Made by a program: the position numbers and the translations under genes. DNA of 64,000 nucleotides, taken from assembly GCF_901000735.1 (NCBI RefSeq), contig NC_081547.1, forward strand, positions 6,820,001 through 6,884,000, given 5' to 3'. Positions 12,303 to 23,436 of the stretch are shown piece by piece. The notes under the pieces were generated by a model. The model had not been told where the DNA came from, ran no database searches, and saw nothing but the letters and a program-made list of their open reading frames with translations. The DNA is from Corylus avellana. Its lineage: Eukaryota; Streptophyta; Magnoliopsida; Fagales; Betulaceae. Within the stretch, counting starts at the first letter, position 1. Each line of letters begins with the position of its first letter.

Positions 12303-13033
12303 TATTGAGAAGGACCCGGTTAATTTATCTCACCTACTAGGAAGGATAGTTAGTATATATGTTGAATTTATTTGGTCCACCTATTTTAAAGAAAAGTCAT
12401 GTTACACATCTTTCTCCTAACAATTTTCTAATCATACCTTTTACCAATTCAATGATGGATTCACATGTCCATTGTACCAATATGATGAAAGATCGTCGAC
12501 TAGTTAGTTTTATTTTTTTGGTAAAAAAATAAACAAAAGAAGAAAACAAACTAATTATGAACAGAAAAAGATGGGAAAAGAAGAAAAAGTGGAGGTGAAA
12601 ATAGAAAACAGACCAGCTATCTAAGACGACCTTGTCCTGAATCAAGGCCATGAGAGGTCCCAAAGAGACACCATCTTCGTTGCAGACGAAGTGTTTAGAC
12701 ACATCCCTAAAGAAATAAAGCCTCTGCAAAGATTCAGAGTCATCAGTAGCCACAGAGCAACCAAGCAGAGAGTGGGGTGGCCAGCATCCTCAGAATACGG
12801 TCCAACATCGTGGGTGCCTTGGGATTCTTGGTTGGCATCTGTTGAACAATCTGTGTAGGGGAGAGCTTGGCTCCCGGACCCGCTTTTGCTAGAATTTCAA
12901 AAACGCCAAGCTCCAAGGCCGATCGCAAGGTCATGGGCACCACAAGGGAGCCCGCCACCTGTAGTGCATACGTGAGGCTCTCATCTTCATTCTCATTAAT
13001 TTTTGGAGTCGATTTCTTTAGAGAGGTAGCCAT

Positions 13034-13741
13034 TATAGAAACTTGGAGTGACGATGGAAGCTAGTCTGCTCTATATATATTTGTTTAGATATTTGCAAGT
13101 TTAATCAAATATTTATCGATTTATAAGCCGTACGTATGAAGGTGGTTCTAATTCTGCCATGCAATGAGCATCAGACCAGTTGATTTTTTCTAATTAATGC
13201 AATATCAGTGATTTGATTTCAAAAAACAAAGATAAGTGTATTATTAATTGTCACCTTATTTAAAAGTTTAAAATGACGTAATACTATTTATACTGTTAAA
13301 TTAAAAAAAAAAAAAATTAAACCATATAACAATTTATTTCTGTAATAAAACAAAATAAAATCTGTAGATTCAAATAATTCTTCTTGATTTGACACAAGTT
13401 TTCTATTCCTTTGTTGTACGTCTTCTTTTCAACCTTAACTTAGCCGACAATGCTTAATTATTGTTCCATTAATTATATATTTGCTTTCATTTTACGTAAA
13501 TTTAACTCATTATCTCTAATTTGATTTTCTTTTTTCTATTAATAGATCTCTTAATTTTGTATCAATATTTTTTCATTGAATGGATCATAAATTTTTATAA
13601 AAATAGAAGTTTAATACCCATGGACAATGGTGAGCTTGAAAATCTTTAGCATCCACTAATCTTTAAGTTTGAGTTTGACATGGGTCCACTAATCTTATCT
13701 TATATATATAAGATAAGATTAGATTATGCAGTTGTAAAATA
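13034..13741. other. 5' flank of OMT copy 3
   Basis: It contains the presumed core promoter of copy 3 next to the ATG (TATA-like run at 13070-13081, read on the minus strand). From about 13167 on, the sequence is repeated at 16428-16800. No gene seen. Confidence 0.55.
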
Positions 13742-15040
13742 AAGGGAAAAATATAAAATGGCCCTCCAAACTACCAGTTATTTGTAATTTAGTCCCTTAA
13801 TGTTCAAAATGTAATAAAGTAGCCTCATAAACTATCAACTAGTTGCAATTTGACCACTCCGTTAGTCAGCATCGTCAAAATGGATGAAAAATGCAAAACG
13901 ACGTCGTTTTGTTGAGGTTAAATTACTAAAATGCCATTTAAAAAAAAAAAACAAAAAATTAAATTAAAAAAAGGTCCACTAAACGTTGTCGTTTTGCTTT
14001 TAAAAAAATCCACGACAACCATATTAGACTTCCATCCAAACTGTTCCTCACTTCGTCTTCTTCGTCAGGACCCACTTCAAAATCCCACGACAAAATGTAA
14101 GGATGCTAACGGTGCTAACTAATCATACGAAAATGATTCTGTCTTTCCATCGGCAACAGAAACACGGATTGATCCATAAAGCCCTGCTTCTCTTTGCATT
14201 CCATAGAGCGCGTGGTACAGGTAAGTTTCAGGCTGCCCATGACCAAAACATAGATTGAGAAACAAAGACAGAAACTGTGACATTCAAAGGAACAAACAAA
14301 AATGGAAAAACAGAGCCAATTGCAGGGGCTCTAACACCTACCCTATCAACTTTAAACTCGTATTTGAAGGTATCCCCACGCAATACTGGACATTGGGTCA
14401 CCCCCTCTGTTCCAATCTGCAGCAAATCAAACAAAGGAGTATGCGTTGAAGTAAGTTATAATACATGAATACATGGATATGAATCTGTTTCAAGAAGGAA
14501 AAAGAAAATTAAGCTGTATTTAGCTATCGGATTCCATGCCAATGGATTGCAAGGTTCCCTAGCATAAGGCTGTTCTTCACCTGCTTTCCCAGATGGACGT
14601 GCCCTACAATTTCCAGCCATTTATGATCCCAAAAATCTCAACTTTTGCTCGTGAACTAACCTGTGAGGCTGACAACATGTGCCGCAAGACTATTCCAATG
14701 GTGGTGGCTCTCACCGTCGCACTAGGCACTCAAGAAGAGGGGCTTCCACGGTCGGTTCATGCAAGTAAATCATTGTTAAAGTAATGAAGAAGACGAAGTG
14801 GATTCTAACGAAGAAGTGAGAAACAGTATGGACGGAAGTCTGATATGGTTGTCGTGGAAGAGATTTTTTTGAAAGCAAAACAACAACGTTAGTGGGCTTT
14901 TTTTTTTTTTTTTTTTTTTAATTTGATTTTTTTTTCTAAAGGACATTTTAGTAACTTAAAGATCATTAAAATGACGCTTACATTTTCATCCATTTTAACC
15001 AAGCCTATGAAATTCCAAATTAACTGGTATTTGGTGCGTT
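13742..15040. mobile_element. MULE-like element carrying ascorbate oxidase exons (Pack-MULE)
   Basis: Long inverted repeats flank a GC-richer core. The left arm (about 13765-14080) and the right arm (about 14795-15035) match in reverse complement over shared phrases such as CCACGACAACCATAT and AAATGGATGAAAA, with small gaps. The arms span about 250 bp, which suits Mutator-like elements. The core contains L-ascorbate oxidase exon pieces (separate entry). The parallel repeat block at 16.4-17.9 kb lacks the element, so it inserted after or beside that duplication. I could not fix the exact termini or a 9-bp target duplication. Confidence 0.7.
14150..14600 (-). pseudogene. L-ascorbate oxidase (multicopper oxidase) fragments
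   Basis: On the minus strand, about 14520-14580 reads VKNSLMLGNLAIHWHGIR, the first copper-binding HWHG block of plant ascorbate oxidases. After an intron-like gap ending CTGCAG, 14330-14420 reads IGTEGVTQCPVLRGDTF and KYEFKVDR. A further piece at 14150-14230 reads TYLYHALYGMQREAGLYGSI, the second cupredoxin copper block with HAH changed to HAL. In family order these are consecutive parts of the N-terminal cupredoxin domain. The copy lacks the PWxDG loop and most of the roughly 550-residue protein, so it cannot be an enzyme. Ascorbate oxidase is an apoplastic copper enzyme. Its presence between inverted repeats points to capture by the transposon. Confidence 0.82.
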
Positions 15041-16427
15041 CTACTTTTTATTGAGATCGAGATTAAATTGGGAAACGACCGGTTTGAACACCATTTTATA
15101 TTTTTCTCTAAAATAAACCCATAATATGTACTGTTAAAAAAATTGATGATGACGTCGTATTTAACTTCGTTTAACGGGTTAACGTCTAGTTCTGAAAACA
15201 TCATGCGGACTTCCACAAAAAAAAAAAAAAAAAAAACAATCCAACAACTCAAAGTTGGTCATTTAAGTACAGGTTCTATATAGCTCGGTTCTTGCTGATG
15301 TGCGCATTATTATAGTATGTATTTTATATGTTTAATTCATACTTTGTTAGGATTATTTTATATTTTATTTAATCTTATTATGTGATTTTTATTTTTTGTA
15401 GGTACCCCAAGAGTTTGGCAAATAAAGAAGAAAAATTGGTGAAATTAGATCCTACAACTCTGCAGTAAAATTTATTGTACTGATTTGGCTATAACTTGTT
15501 GCTCAAAATTTGGATTAAGGCAATGCCGAGTGCGTTGGAAAGATTACTCAAAGAAGAACAATTTGTTATTTCACATTGAATACCAAATTTTGATGTATTG
15601 AAAGCCAAAATTGAGTGTGAAACAGAGCTAAAATATAAATTCAAGATTTGATAATAAAATTGGATCATAAATCACTTTATACATTTCTCACGTGGGAACA
15701 AAGCCCATGACATGTTGAACCACTTATACGGCTGAGTTGCTAATGTGTGAAAGCCGAATTGAACTTGGCAAAGAATTCAACCAGCCCATGTGAAAAAAAA
15801 AAAAAAAAAAAAAAACCAGAGAAAGAAGAAAAAAAGAAAGTCTTTCTCTCATCTTTACGTAGGACCCACAAGGATTCATGACAAACATTACAACAACAAA
15901 AAGCAAACCTTTTCAACTTGGTTCACGTGTTCCTGCTTGGAGTATTTATTTATTTTCTATGCGATATAAAAAAATCAGTTTGAATTCACCATTCATCCGA
16001 GTAATGCTATAAGTCTCTCTTATATTTTTTTTTAGTCTCTTTAATAATGATATAACTATTAAAATCTCTATTGAACTTGTGATTAATCATTTTAAACTTT
16101 TAATAGGATTATGGTTAAATAACTTTATAACATTGGAGTTTAATAGTCTTTTTATGTCGTATGAGACATTAAATTCTTACATATGTTAAATCGTCATTTG
16201 TCCTAAAAATTTAAGTTAATAGGAAGAAATTATTTAATAATTTAATCAACACTTTAACACTCACTCTCATGTATGGACTCAATTTTTTTTTTTTTTTTGA
16301 AACGGGAATCTTTCGGAATTCATTGATAAAAGATCAAGAGCACAAAAGCTCTTTCTCAAACTCCATTTTTGATAAGCGAGACTCAACATGTGAAATATTT
16401 AATTGAAATGAATAATGAATGACGAAG
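15041..16427. repeat. Repeat block R, copy 1, and adjacent dispersed repeat
   Basis: 15120-15800 is repeated at 17274-17940; shared phrases include GATGATGACGTCGT, GTTTGGCAAATAAAGAAGAA and GGATTAAGGCAATGCCGA. Parts also recur at 21460-21690 and 23437-23590. 16103-16425 repeats 10556-10915. There are several A and T runs. No coding domain is seen. The block may come from a non-autonomous LTR element, but no LTR pair could be fixed. Confidence 0.7.
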
Positions 16428-16800
16428 AGCATCAGACCAGTTGATTTTTTCTAATGCAATATCAGTGATTTGATTTTTTTAAAAAAAGAGATAAGTGTAT
16501 TAATTGTCACTTTATTTAAAAGTTTAAAATGACATAATACTATTTATACTTTTAAATTAAAAAAAAAAATTAAACCATATAACAATTTATTTCTGTAATA
16601 AAACAAAATAAATCTGTAGATTCAAATAATTCTTCTCGATTTGACACAAGTTTTCTATTCCTTTGTTGTACGTCTTCTTTTCAACCTTAAACTTAGCCGA
16701 CAAAGCTTAATTATTGTTCCATTAGATTATTAATTATTGGTCCACTATATATATAAGATAAGATAAGATAAGATAAGATTATGTAGTTGTAAAATAAAAC
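16428..16800. repeat. Second copy of the OMT copy 3 upstream region
   Basis: It follows 13167-13741 closely, from GCATCAGACCAGTTGATTTT to TAGTTGTAAAATAAA, without an adjacent OMT exon. It contains a short (AGATA)n run near 16755. Confidence 0.8.
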
Positions 16801-17273
16801 TACATAATATATATGTAAGAATTTGGGAGAAAATTATATAAACATAAAAGAAATACTAACCTCTGGCCATTGTTGTTTAAACACTTGAATTGAATACTTG
16901 TTGAATGTTTGCTGAATTCACAATCCCAGAACCCTCAATTCGCAATCCTAGAACCCTCACTTTGTTGGAGAGTTATAGATAAGGATTTTTGGCTTATATG
17001 TTTTTCACGTTAAAGATGTGATCAATGGATATCACAGGCTTGTCTTTTATATAGGCCAAGAATACCCCTATCCATTTATCTTACGTTGCTTCGTTCCATT
17101 AAGGGAGATAACACTTGGTGAAAATAAAACACATTTTCACCTTTAGTAGTTAACAGTACTTTAATTACCCAAAGTTTTTTGTTTAATAAAAGCTATATAT
17201 AATATACTATATACATATAATATATGTGACATGTGGGCCACCTTAAGTCTCCTGATAGAAGATTAATTCTAAT
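16801..17273. other. Unassigned insert between repeat blocks
   Basis: About 470 bp present only in this copy of the repeat. On the minus strand it has a promoter-like CCTATATAAAAGACAAG near 17040-17060. A solo LTR is possible, but I could not find a TG/CA boundary with a target duplication. Confidence 0.35.
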
Positions 17274-18120
17274 AATGTACTGTTAAAAAATTGATGATGA
17301 CGTCGTCTTTTAACTTCATTTAAATGGGGTTAACGTCTAGTTTTGAAAACATCATGTGGACTTCCACAAAAAAAAAAAAAAAAAAAAAAATCCAACAACT
17401 CAAAGTTGTTCATTTAAGAACAGGTTCTATATAGCTCGGTACTTGCTGATGTGCGCGTCACAGTATGTATTTTATATGTTTAATTCATACTTTGTTAGGA
17501 TTATTTTATATTTTATTTAATCTTATTATGTGATTTTCATGTTTTGTAGGTACCCCAGGGGTTTGGCAAATAAAGAAGAAAAATTGGTGAAATTAGATCC
17601 TACAACTCCGCAATAAAATTTATTGTGCGTACTGTTTTGGCTATAACTTGCTCAAAATTCGGATTAAGGCAATGCCGAATGCTTTGGAAAGATTACTCAA
17701 AAAAGAACAATTTGTTATTAAATACCAAATTTTAAAGTATTGAAAGCCAAAATTGAGTGTGAAACAGAGCTAAAAAAATAAATTCAAGATTTGATAATAA
17801 AATTGGATCATAAATCACTTTAAACATTTCTCACGTGGGAACAAAGCCCATGACATGTTGAACCACTTATACGGCTGAGTTGCTAATGTGTGAAAGCCGA
17901 ATTGAACTTGGCAAAGAATTCAACCAGCCCATGTAATATTTAGTCGTAATTAAACACAACTTCCATTTGAAAAACAAGAGGAATCCTTCAGAAACTGCAT
18001 ACTGATATTACAATGCCACCAGAAGCTGCATTGGCTGCCTTATCTCAGTAATTAGGCAAAAGAGCTACTAGAGTGTGTAAGTATATTCCCTACACCACCT
18101 TACTACTATATGGGTGTTCA
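17274..18120. repeat. Repeat block R, copy 2, and 3' flank of the intact OMT
   Basis: 17274-17940 repeats 15120-15800. 17945-18120 matches the 3' flanks of copies 2 and 5 and is the probable 3' UTR of the OMT that ends at 18121. No other gene. Confidence 0.75.
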
Positions 18121-21100
18121 TCATATGATACCATTCTTGTTGAACTCCATAATAAACGTATTATAGACTTGACAATTGAAACCAATGCTCTTAAATCCAG
18201 CTGCATATATCAATCCAAATAATTCATGTTGCTGTCGCTCCCTTCCTCCCGGTTTTTGAATCATCATATGCATATCAAGTAGGGATTTAACCTTTGCATA
18301 AGTGGTAATCTCTGGATAAATTGGAAGAACTTGCACCATAGCAAGAACCTTTCCACCATATGGAAGAGCGCTATAGCAGTTCTTCAATATCTTCACGCAG
18401 TCATCGTCGCCCCAATCATTGAGTATCCACTATCAAAGATAAATAATCTCACGGTTAGTATTTGAATTCTAAAAAAAAGATTTATCACCTTTCTTAAGCA
18501 CAGAGTATTATTGACAAAGCATATAATGCTGAGAAGCATTAAAATAATGTTAAAAATCAAAGGCAAATTATACTTTACCACCCTAGAGTATCAACTTTGT
18601 AGCAACGTCTCCACCGAACTTTCAATTTGTGCAACCTCTAAATTAGGCTCAAATGTTACAAAAATGAGAAAGATGAATAAATATACCCCTTTATCACACA
18701 TTCCCCCATTCTAGCAAACCAAATACCATCATGTCAAAACAACAAATCCCATGAATGCCACCCTTGAGATAAACAGGCAGAGTTTTTTTTTTTTTTTTTT
18801 TTTTTCTTTAGAATAAACATCATGTATGTAGAAAAATAAAAAATAAAAAAGATTAAACAGCTTGCAAAAATTAACCAAGTTTTTTATATCTCTTCCGTAT
18901 CTTTCTCAGCTTCAAATGTGGGTAACAAAAAGAAGTGACGTAGTTATTAGTCATTCTTCAAGCTCAAGGATAGGAGAAAACATCCTGGAGACATTGTATT
19001 TGGGAGACATTTTGGTTCCTGACAATCGCATGGTAGCCCTACTAACAATAAATAATCTTGCCAAAGTATTCTGGTAAAACCCATAAGAGATGCAAACACC
19101 AATTTTATAACAATGCCTTCCAATCTGTTAACGAGGATTTCAATAATTTTTTTCATTTCCAGTATTTAAGATCCAATTTAGATGGTGAGAGACAAAAGTG
19201 AAACAATTTTCTCAAATTATGGGGCCAATCACCAATATTGAAAAGCGTAGTCTCAACAAAGTTTACAGAAATTGTTGATAGTGCTTAAAAAACACAGGAC
19301 GTCGTTATTGCATTGTTGCAGTAATGCCATTACAACATCAATCAGATGGGCAGTCAAACAATCATTTTCCATGCTACAAATTTATTTACTAAATGTTTCT
19401 AAGCGAAAGAAAAAAATGAACCTCAAGTCAAAAATAAAAGTAAGGAACAATGCCAGAAAGATACAAAATTGAAAAATCACCTTCAAAATTATGGCATCTC
19501 CTTTTGGAACACTTTCGAACATATCTCCAGCTACATGTTTTACACCTGCAAGATAAATTAACACCCCCTTTAATCTACAGATTCTGTCAAACAATCGCGA
19601 ACAGCTGTCTAGACTCCCAAAAGTACAACCATTCATTAGCAATTCATGTATGGTAAGATTTGGTTAACTGGATCTAGCTAATCAACCTCTATAGTATTAG
19701 TCTCCACAAGATTTTAGCCTTCTCTCTAATAACTTAAAACATTTTATTTTTTTGTGGCATGACATGGTACATGGGAAGTGATAATATGAAGGTTACAGAG
19801 ACCATCTACTTTAAACTTAGAAAAGTTTTTTTGTGGCATCTCTCCCTCCCTCTCACTCTCTCCTATCTACTTCAACATAAAAACATTGTTTGTTGCTTGG
19901 AAATTAACATTATGAAGGTTGAAGAGATCATCTACTTTAACTTAGAAACAGGTTTTTTTTTTTTTTGGGGGGGGGGGAATTGAATCATACATGGGCGTTG
20001 AGAATATGAAGGCTGCAGATATCATCAGAACAATAGAGATGTGGCAAACTGCACTTAAAACAACTGAAGTGGGAAAACATTTGATTCATTGCATATCCAA
20101 CGATTTTTTTATCATTTTAATCCCAAAATCTGATAAGGCAATTTAACGAATTCAGAAATTACCATTGGGAGAAACAACACAATATCTTAAACAATATTAT
20201 TTAAAAAAAAATGTACTTAATGAACAGACAACATACCCGGATAGGGTGGGGCATGTTGTATAACATGAGGCATGTCGAAATTAATGCCCTTAATTTTGGG
20301 GTATTTTGAAATGATTAAGCTAAGGGCCACTCCTATTCCACCACCAACGTCAACGATCTGCTTGAGATTCTCAAAACCATCATAGGACTCGAGCATCTTC
20401 TTAACGAGTAAGGTAGTGTGGTTGAACATCGCTGTGTTGAAAACTTGACTGAACCTAGGGTCCCTGCTAGCGTATTCATAGCCGTGCATTCCATGGACCC
20501 TGTTAAATGGAACTCCGCCTTCAAGAACTGCATCCTTCACTTGAGACCTAACATTCAATTTAGAGAATAATATCATAATACTATTAGAGTAAAATCAAGG
20601 AAAATTAAGAAATGTTTGGTTTCCTGACAAAGTCCTCTGAAGATGATGATTTCGTTCGTGGGTTTTCCCTTAATAGAGGCAAATGTGTTGTGGATTCAAG
20701 TAATTTTTCTTGGAAACTTCCTCGAATTTTCCATTACAATATAAAGGAACGAAATAGAATGCAGGAATCATTAAAAAGAAAAGAAACGAAAGAGGAATAA
20801 AATAATAAGACTAACCAACTATCCAAGTAAACCTTGTCATGAATCAAGGCCATCAAGGGCGCCAAGGAAACCCCATCTTGATTGCGCACGAAGTGTTTGG
20901 ACACCGGACCCAAACAGTAGGACCTATGGAAAGTATGCACAGAGCAACCAAGCACGCAGTGGTGAACCAGTAGGCCGCAGATGCGGTCCAGCATGGCGGG
21001 TGCGTCGGGGTTCTTGGAGGGCATCTGAGCCGCGATCTCCGCAGCGGAGAGCTTGGCACCAGGGCCCGCATTTGCCAAGATGTCGAAAACGCCGAGCTCG

Positions 21101-21309
21101 ATGGCTGCGTGCATAGCCATGGGCAGCGCTGACCCGCACGCCAGTTCCATCGCATGGGAGAAGACTTCATCTTCTTCTTCTTTTTGTTTGCGTTGTTTGT
21201 GCGTTTCGGTCTCCATTGATTCTTGGGCATCAGCTGATGAAGACGATGCACTGACCCGCGCTTGCTCTTGCTCTTGCTTTTGCTTTGCCTTGAGGCTGTT
21301 TTCGGCCAT
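18121..21309 (-). CDS. COMT-like class II O-methyltransferase, copy 4 (only intact copy)
   Basis: Four exons: 20816-21309, 20237-20547, 19481-19545, 18121-18429. They are joined by GT-AG introns of 268, 691 and 1051 bp, giving 1179 nt and 392 residues. Residues 1-45 are a Lys/Gln/Glu/Ser-rich lead, longer than usual (family about 360). About 50-160 is the dimerisation region (HAMELACGSALPM, GPGAKLSAAEIAAQMPSKN, DGVSLAPLM). SAM motif I is VDVGGGIGV (230-238), with Asp256 (NFDMPH), Asp276 (AGDMF) and Lys290. The family methylates phenolic hydroxyls in the cytosol. In alfalfa COMT, His269, Glu297 and Glu329 are catalytic; here they align without gaps to Asn294, Val322 and Glu354. The SAM pocket is thus kept while the base and one carboxylate are lost, so methyl transfer to a phenol is doubtful. 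The ATG at 21307-21309 was chosen because it heads the frame and is the first in it. Confidence 0.9.
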
Positions 21310-21369
21310 GGGGTTTTGGCCCCTGCTTGGGTTGAAATTGTTTGGTTAATAGGCATTTTGTTTTACTAG

Positions 21370-21450
21370 AGATTTGTCAAAGTTTTTTTTTTTTTTTTTT
21401 TTCCCTTCTAATCTGTCAACGATGATTTACAATATATAAATATATATTAT
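21370..21450 (-). promoter_or_regulatory. Candidate promoter of the intact OMT
   Basis: On the minus strand, ATATATATTTATATAT (21432-21447) lies about 125 bp before the ATG and could be the TATA element. Two TTGAC W-box cores occur at 21415-21419 and 21375-21379, on either side of a long T run. This is position and motif only. Confidence 0.3.
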
Positions 21451-21454
21451 AGTG

Positions 21455-21690
21455 TGTTATAGTGTGTATTTTATATGTTTAATTCATACTTTCTTAGTTT
21501 CTTATGATTATTTTATATTTTATTTAGTCTTATAATGTGATTAGGTATCTCATGAGTTTGGCAAATAAAAAAGAAAAATTGTTCAAATTAAATTAAGAAA
21601 GCCAAGGTTGATCTTACAACTCGGCAATAAAAATTGTTGTACTGTTTTGGCTTTAACTTCTAGCTCAAAATTCAAATTAAGGCACTAGTT
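21455..21690. repeat. Repeat block R, partial copy 3
   Basis: It shares GTTTGGCAAATAAA, AGAAAAATTG, a TCTTACAACTC phrase and a CTCAAAATTC phrase in the same order as 15300-15520 and 17460-17670, with more divergence. Confidence 0.6.
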
Positions 21691-21790
21691 CAATCGGCTG
21701 GAACTACGTCTTATGAAGCAGAGGCCACTAGTTTAAATCTCTCTCATCTTCTTGTGCGGACCTATAAAAGAAAAGAAAAGAAAAATAAAC
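21681..21790 (+). mobile_element. tRNA-derived SINE-like sequence
   Basis: TAGTTCAATCGG (21686-21697) resembles a Pol III A box and GTTTAAATCT (21731-21740) a decayed B box at suitable spacing. An A-rich stretch follows. It lacks tRNA folding and is not a tRNA gene. Confidence 0.4.
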
Positions 21791-21810
21791 GGATTAAGGC
21801 AATAATACCT

Positions 21811-22110
21811 GATATATGCCAGCTTGATTTAAGAGCATTGGTTTCAGATGCGATGCCTATAATACCTGGATTATGGAGCTCAATAAGAATGATATCATAT
21901 GATGACATCCATATAGCAGTAAGGTGGTGTAGGGAATATAGCTTTTGTAGGAGCTTACACACTCTAGTAGCTCTGTTGCCTAATTACTGAGTTAAGGCAA
22001 CCAATGCAGCTTCTGATGGCATTGTAATATCACTATGCAGGATTCCTCTAGTTTTTCAAATGAAAGTTGTGTTTACGACTGAATATTCTATTAGATTTGC
22101 ATTGTAATGA
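21811..22110 (+). pseudogene. Inverted OMT fragment: end of exon 4 plus 3' UTR
   Basis: This is the only plus-strand OMT piece. 21829-21902 reads FKSIGFRCDAYNTWIMELNK and then NDII with a TGA at 21900-21902, the C terminus of subfamily 1. 21903-22110 matches, in reverse complement, the 3' flank of copy 2 (about 4315-4536). Everything upstream of the last about 30 codons is missing. It lies just upstream of the intact OMT and points the other way, so the two form an inverted pair of 3' ends with copy 4 between. No product is expected. Confidence 0.85.
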
Positions 22111-23436
22111 AATTGAAGTTTATAAACTATTAGATTTAAAATGAAATGTAATAATTAACAATTAGAAAATTTTCAATTTCTCTCCAATTGGAGGGGATCT
22201 CAATCTGTGGTGGCAGTGGGCTGATGTGTTGGAGAAAAGCAGAGTGATAAAAATAAAAAATAAGGGTTTGAGTTTAACAATAAGTTGGTATAATCTAGTG
22301 CATTCAAACTTTTTTTCTAATTTGGAATAAGCTTAGTTGTCACTCATTTAGTGGTGGGCATAAAATGTGACTTTTGTGCAATCTCCACATATAAGTTATT
22401 CTTTTAAGACTAACAAATCGCTCTCTTGAGCCTTGGATGCTACATGCCTGCAGTTTTCGCGATTTCTTTAGTCCATTTTTTTTTTAACATTTTTATAATT
22501 AATATGAAAAAAAAGCCTAAATTAGAATACTTTGAAAAATAAATTTTTAATTGTGGAGTAAGGTCGTGTATTTTTATTGGGTCAAAAACCCGTAAGAGGA
22601 TTTATGGTCTTCGCACAGTTTTCTTCTTTTTCTTTTTTTGGTGCAAAAGTTGCGCAATAATGCACCTGGCTCCACCATTGATTATTGATCCATCACTATA
22701 TATAACACGGCTACTACATCTTTAGAAAAGAAGCTTTCTGTCTAATCCCTAATTGGTTAGCATGCATTCTGTCTAGTGTCTGCTAGCTGGTCACGATTTT
22801 TCTTTTCGTTTCTTGGCAACCAAGCCACTTATAGGCTTGGGCGAATATTAATGAGAAAAGAACTTTTTGAAATTTTTGTAAAGAGACTAATTACTTCATA
22901 CAGAATCTTAGAAATAGTTCTCCAAATGTTAATTCCAAATAAATTATGTTCATCTAATATATTCCTCATGTATCTTGGATTTGGATTTCTAATAATTAAT
23001 AGATCAGATTGCTAGTAATTTAGATGCCCAATGGTGAGAAGTCTCCTATAAAAGTCGTCTCACAATTATTCATCTCAATTGTTCACAATGGATACAAATA
23101 ATTGTTAGATATCCTAATTGTCTATTCCTAATTGTGCGTGACAATATGATATCAATTACCTTTTCCTAACGTAATTTCTCCATCGTATAATTTTATACAT
23201 ACTGTTTCTTAATTTTCAATTGCTTATGTAGCTGGGAATCACTTGTTTCTACAGTGTCAAGCTAAAATGCAGTACCAACCCTCATGGCCGACAAAAGTAG
23301 AGCAATTGAAATTTGAAAAGCAACTTCCATATAACCACTCAAAACTCTAATTCAGAAGTTATTATATATTTTTTACTTTATCACATATAATCATTCGATC
23401 CACTTTTTCTTTTTACTTTATGTTGCCTTTTTGTGT
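22111..23436. other. Unassigned AT-rich spacer
   Basis: I see no gene, terminal repeats or domain. Short open frames here (for example 22776-23015) have no recognisable similarity. Confidence 0.5.

Larger units (their letters stand above)
8889..12613 (-). other. Expanded intron 1 of OMT copy 3
   Basis: The ends of this intron match the 116-bp intron 1 of copy 7 (55394-55509); the middle 3.6 kb is insertion. It holds a hAT-like MITE (9546-9784), a block shared with 16.1 kb (10556-10915), a hairpin repeat (10934-11110) and a poly(A)-ended retrosequence (11402-12302). The rest is AT-rich with no convincing coding sequence. Confidence 0.75.
8031..13033 (-). pseudogene. COMT-like O-methyltransferase pseudogene, copy 3 (subfamily 2, four exons)
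   Basis: Exons: 1 12614-13033, 2 8575-8888, 3 8407-8471, 4 8031-8329. The start MATSLKKSTPK, the dimerisation region (VAGSLVVPM, GPGAKLSPTQIVQQMPTKN), SAM motif I (VDVGGGLGV), [12 protein letters not shown] and exon 4 (WILHDWNDEKCLKLL, ending MEFFK) show the full OMT fold, about 365 residues if frames were intact. The catalytic His is present; the residue aligned with the first catalytic Glu is Asp (VIVVDA). Two one-base indels break it: an extra G in 12774-12777 (exon 1) and a missing T at about 8260 (exon 4). Exon 2 has an in-frame extra Gly codon. Intron 1 is 3.7 kb, against 116 bp in copy 7. A TATA-like ATATATAT lies about 40 bp before the ATG. Confidence 0.9.

Noticed and set aside
16801..17273. 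Solo LTR
   Set aside because: There is a TATA-like motif but no TG/CA ends with a target duplication that I could establish.
21053..21349. 98-codon plus-strand frame opposite OMT exon 1
   Set aside because: Antisense shadow of a conserved exon; the same frame appears opposite the orphan exon at 25.6 kb.
20853..21356. 167-codon open frame over OMT exon 1
   Set aside because: It overlaps the conserved OMT frame in another register and has no family similarity; a shadow of Lys/Gln-rich coding sequence.
21681..21750. tRNA gene
   Set aside because: A- and B-box-like motifs are present but no cloverleaf or anticodon arm can be drawn; a SINE remnant is more likely.
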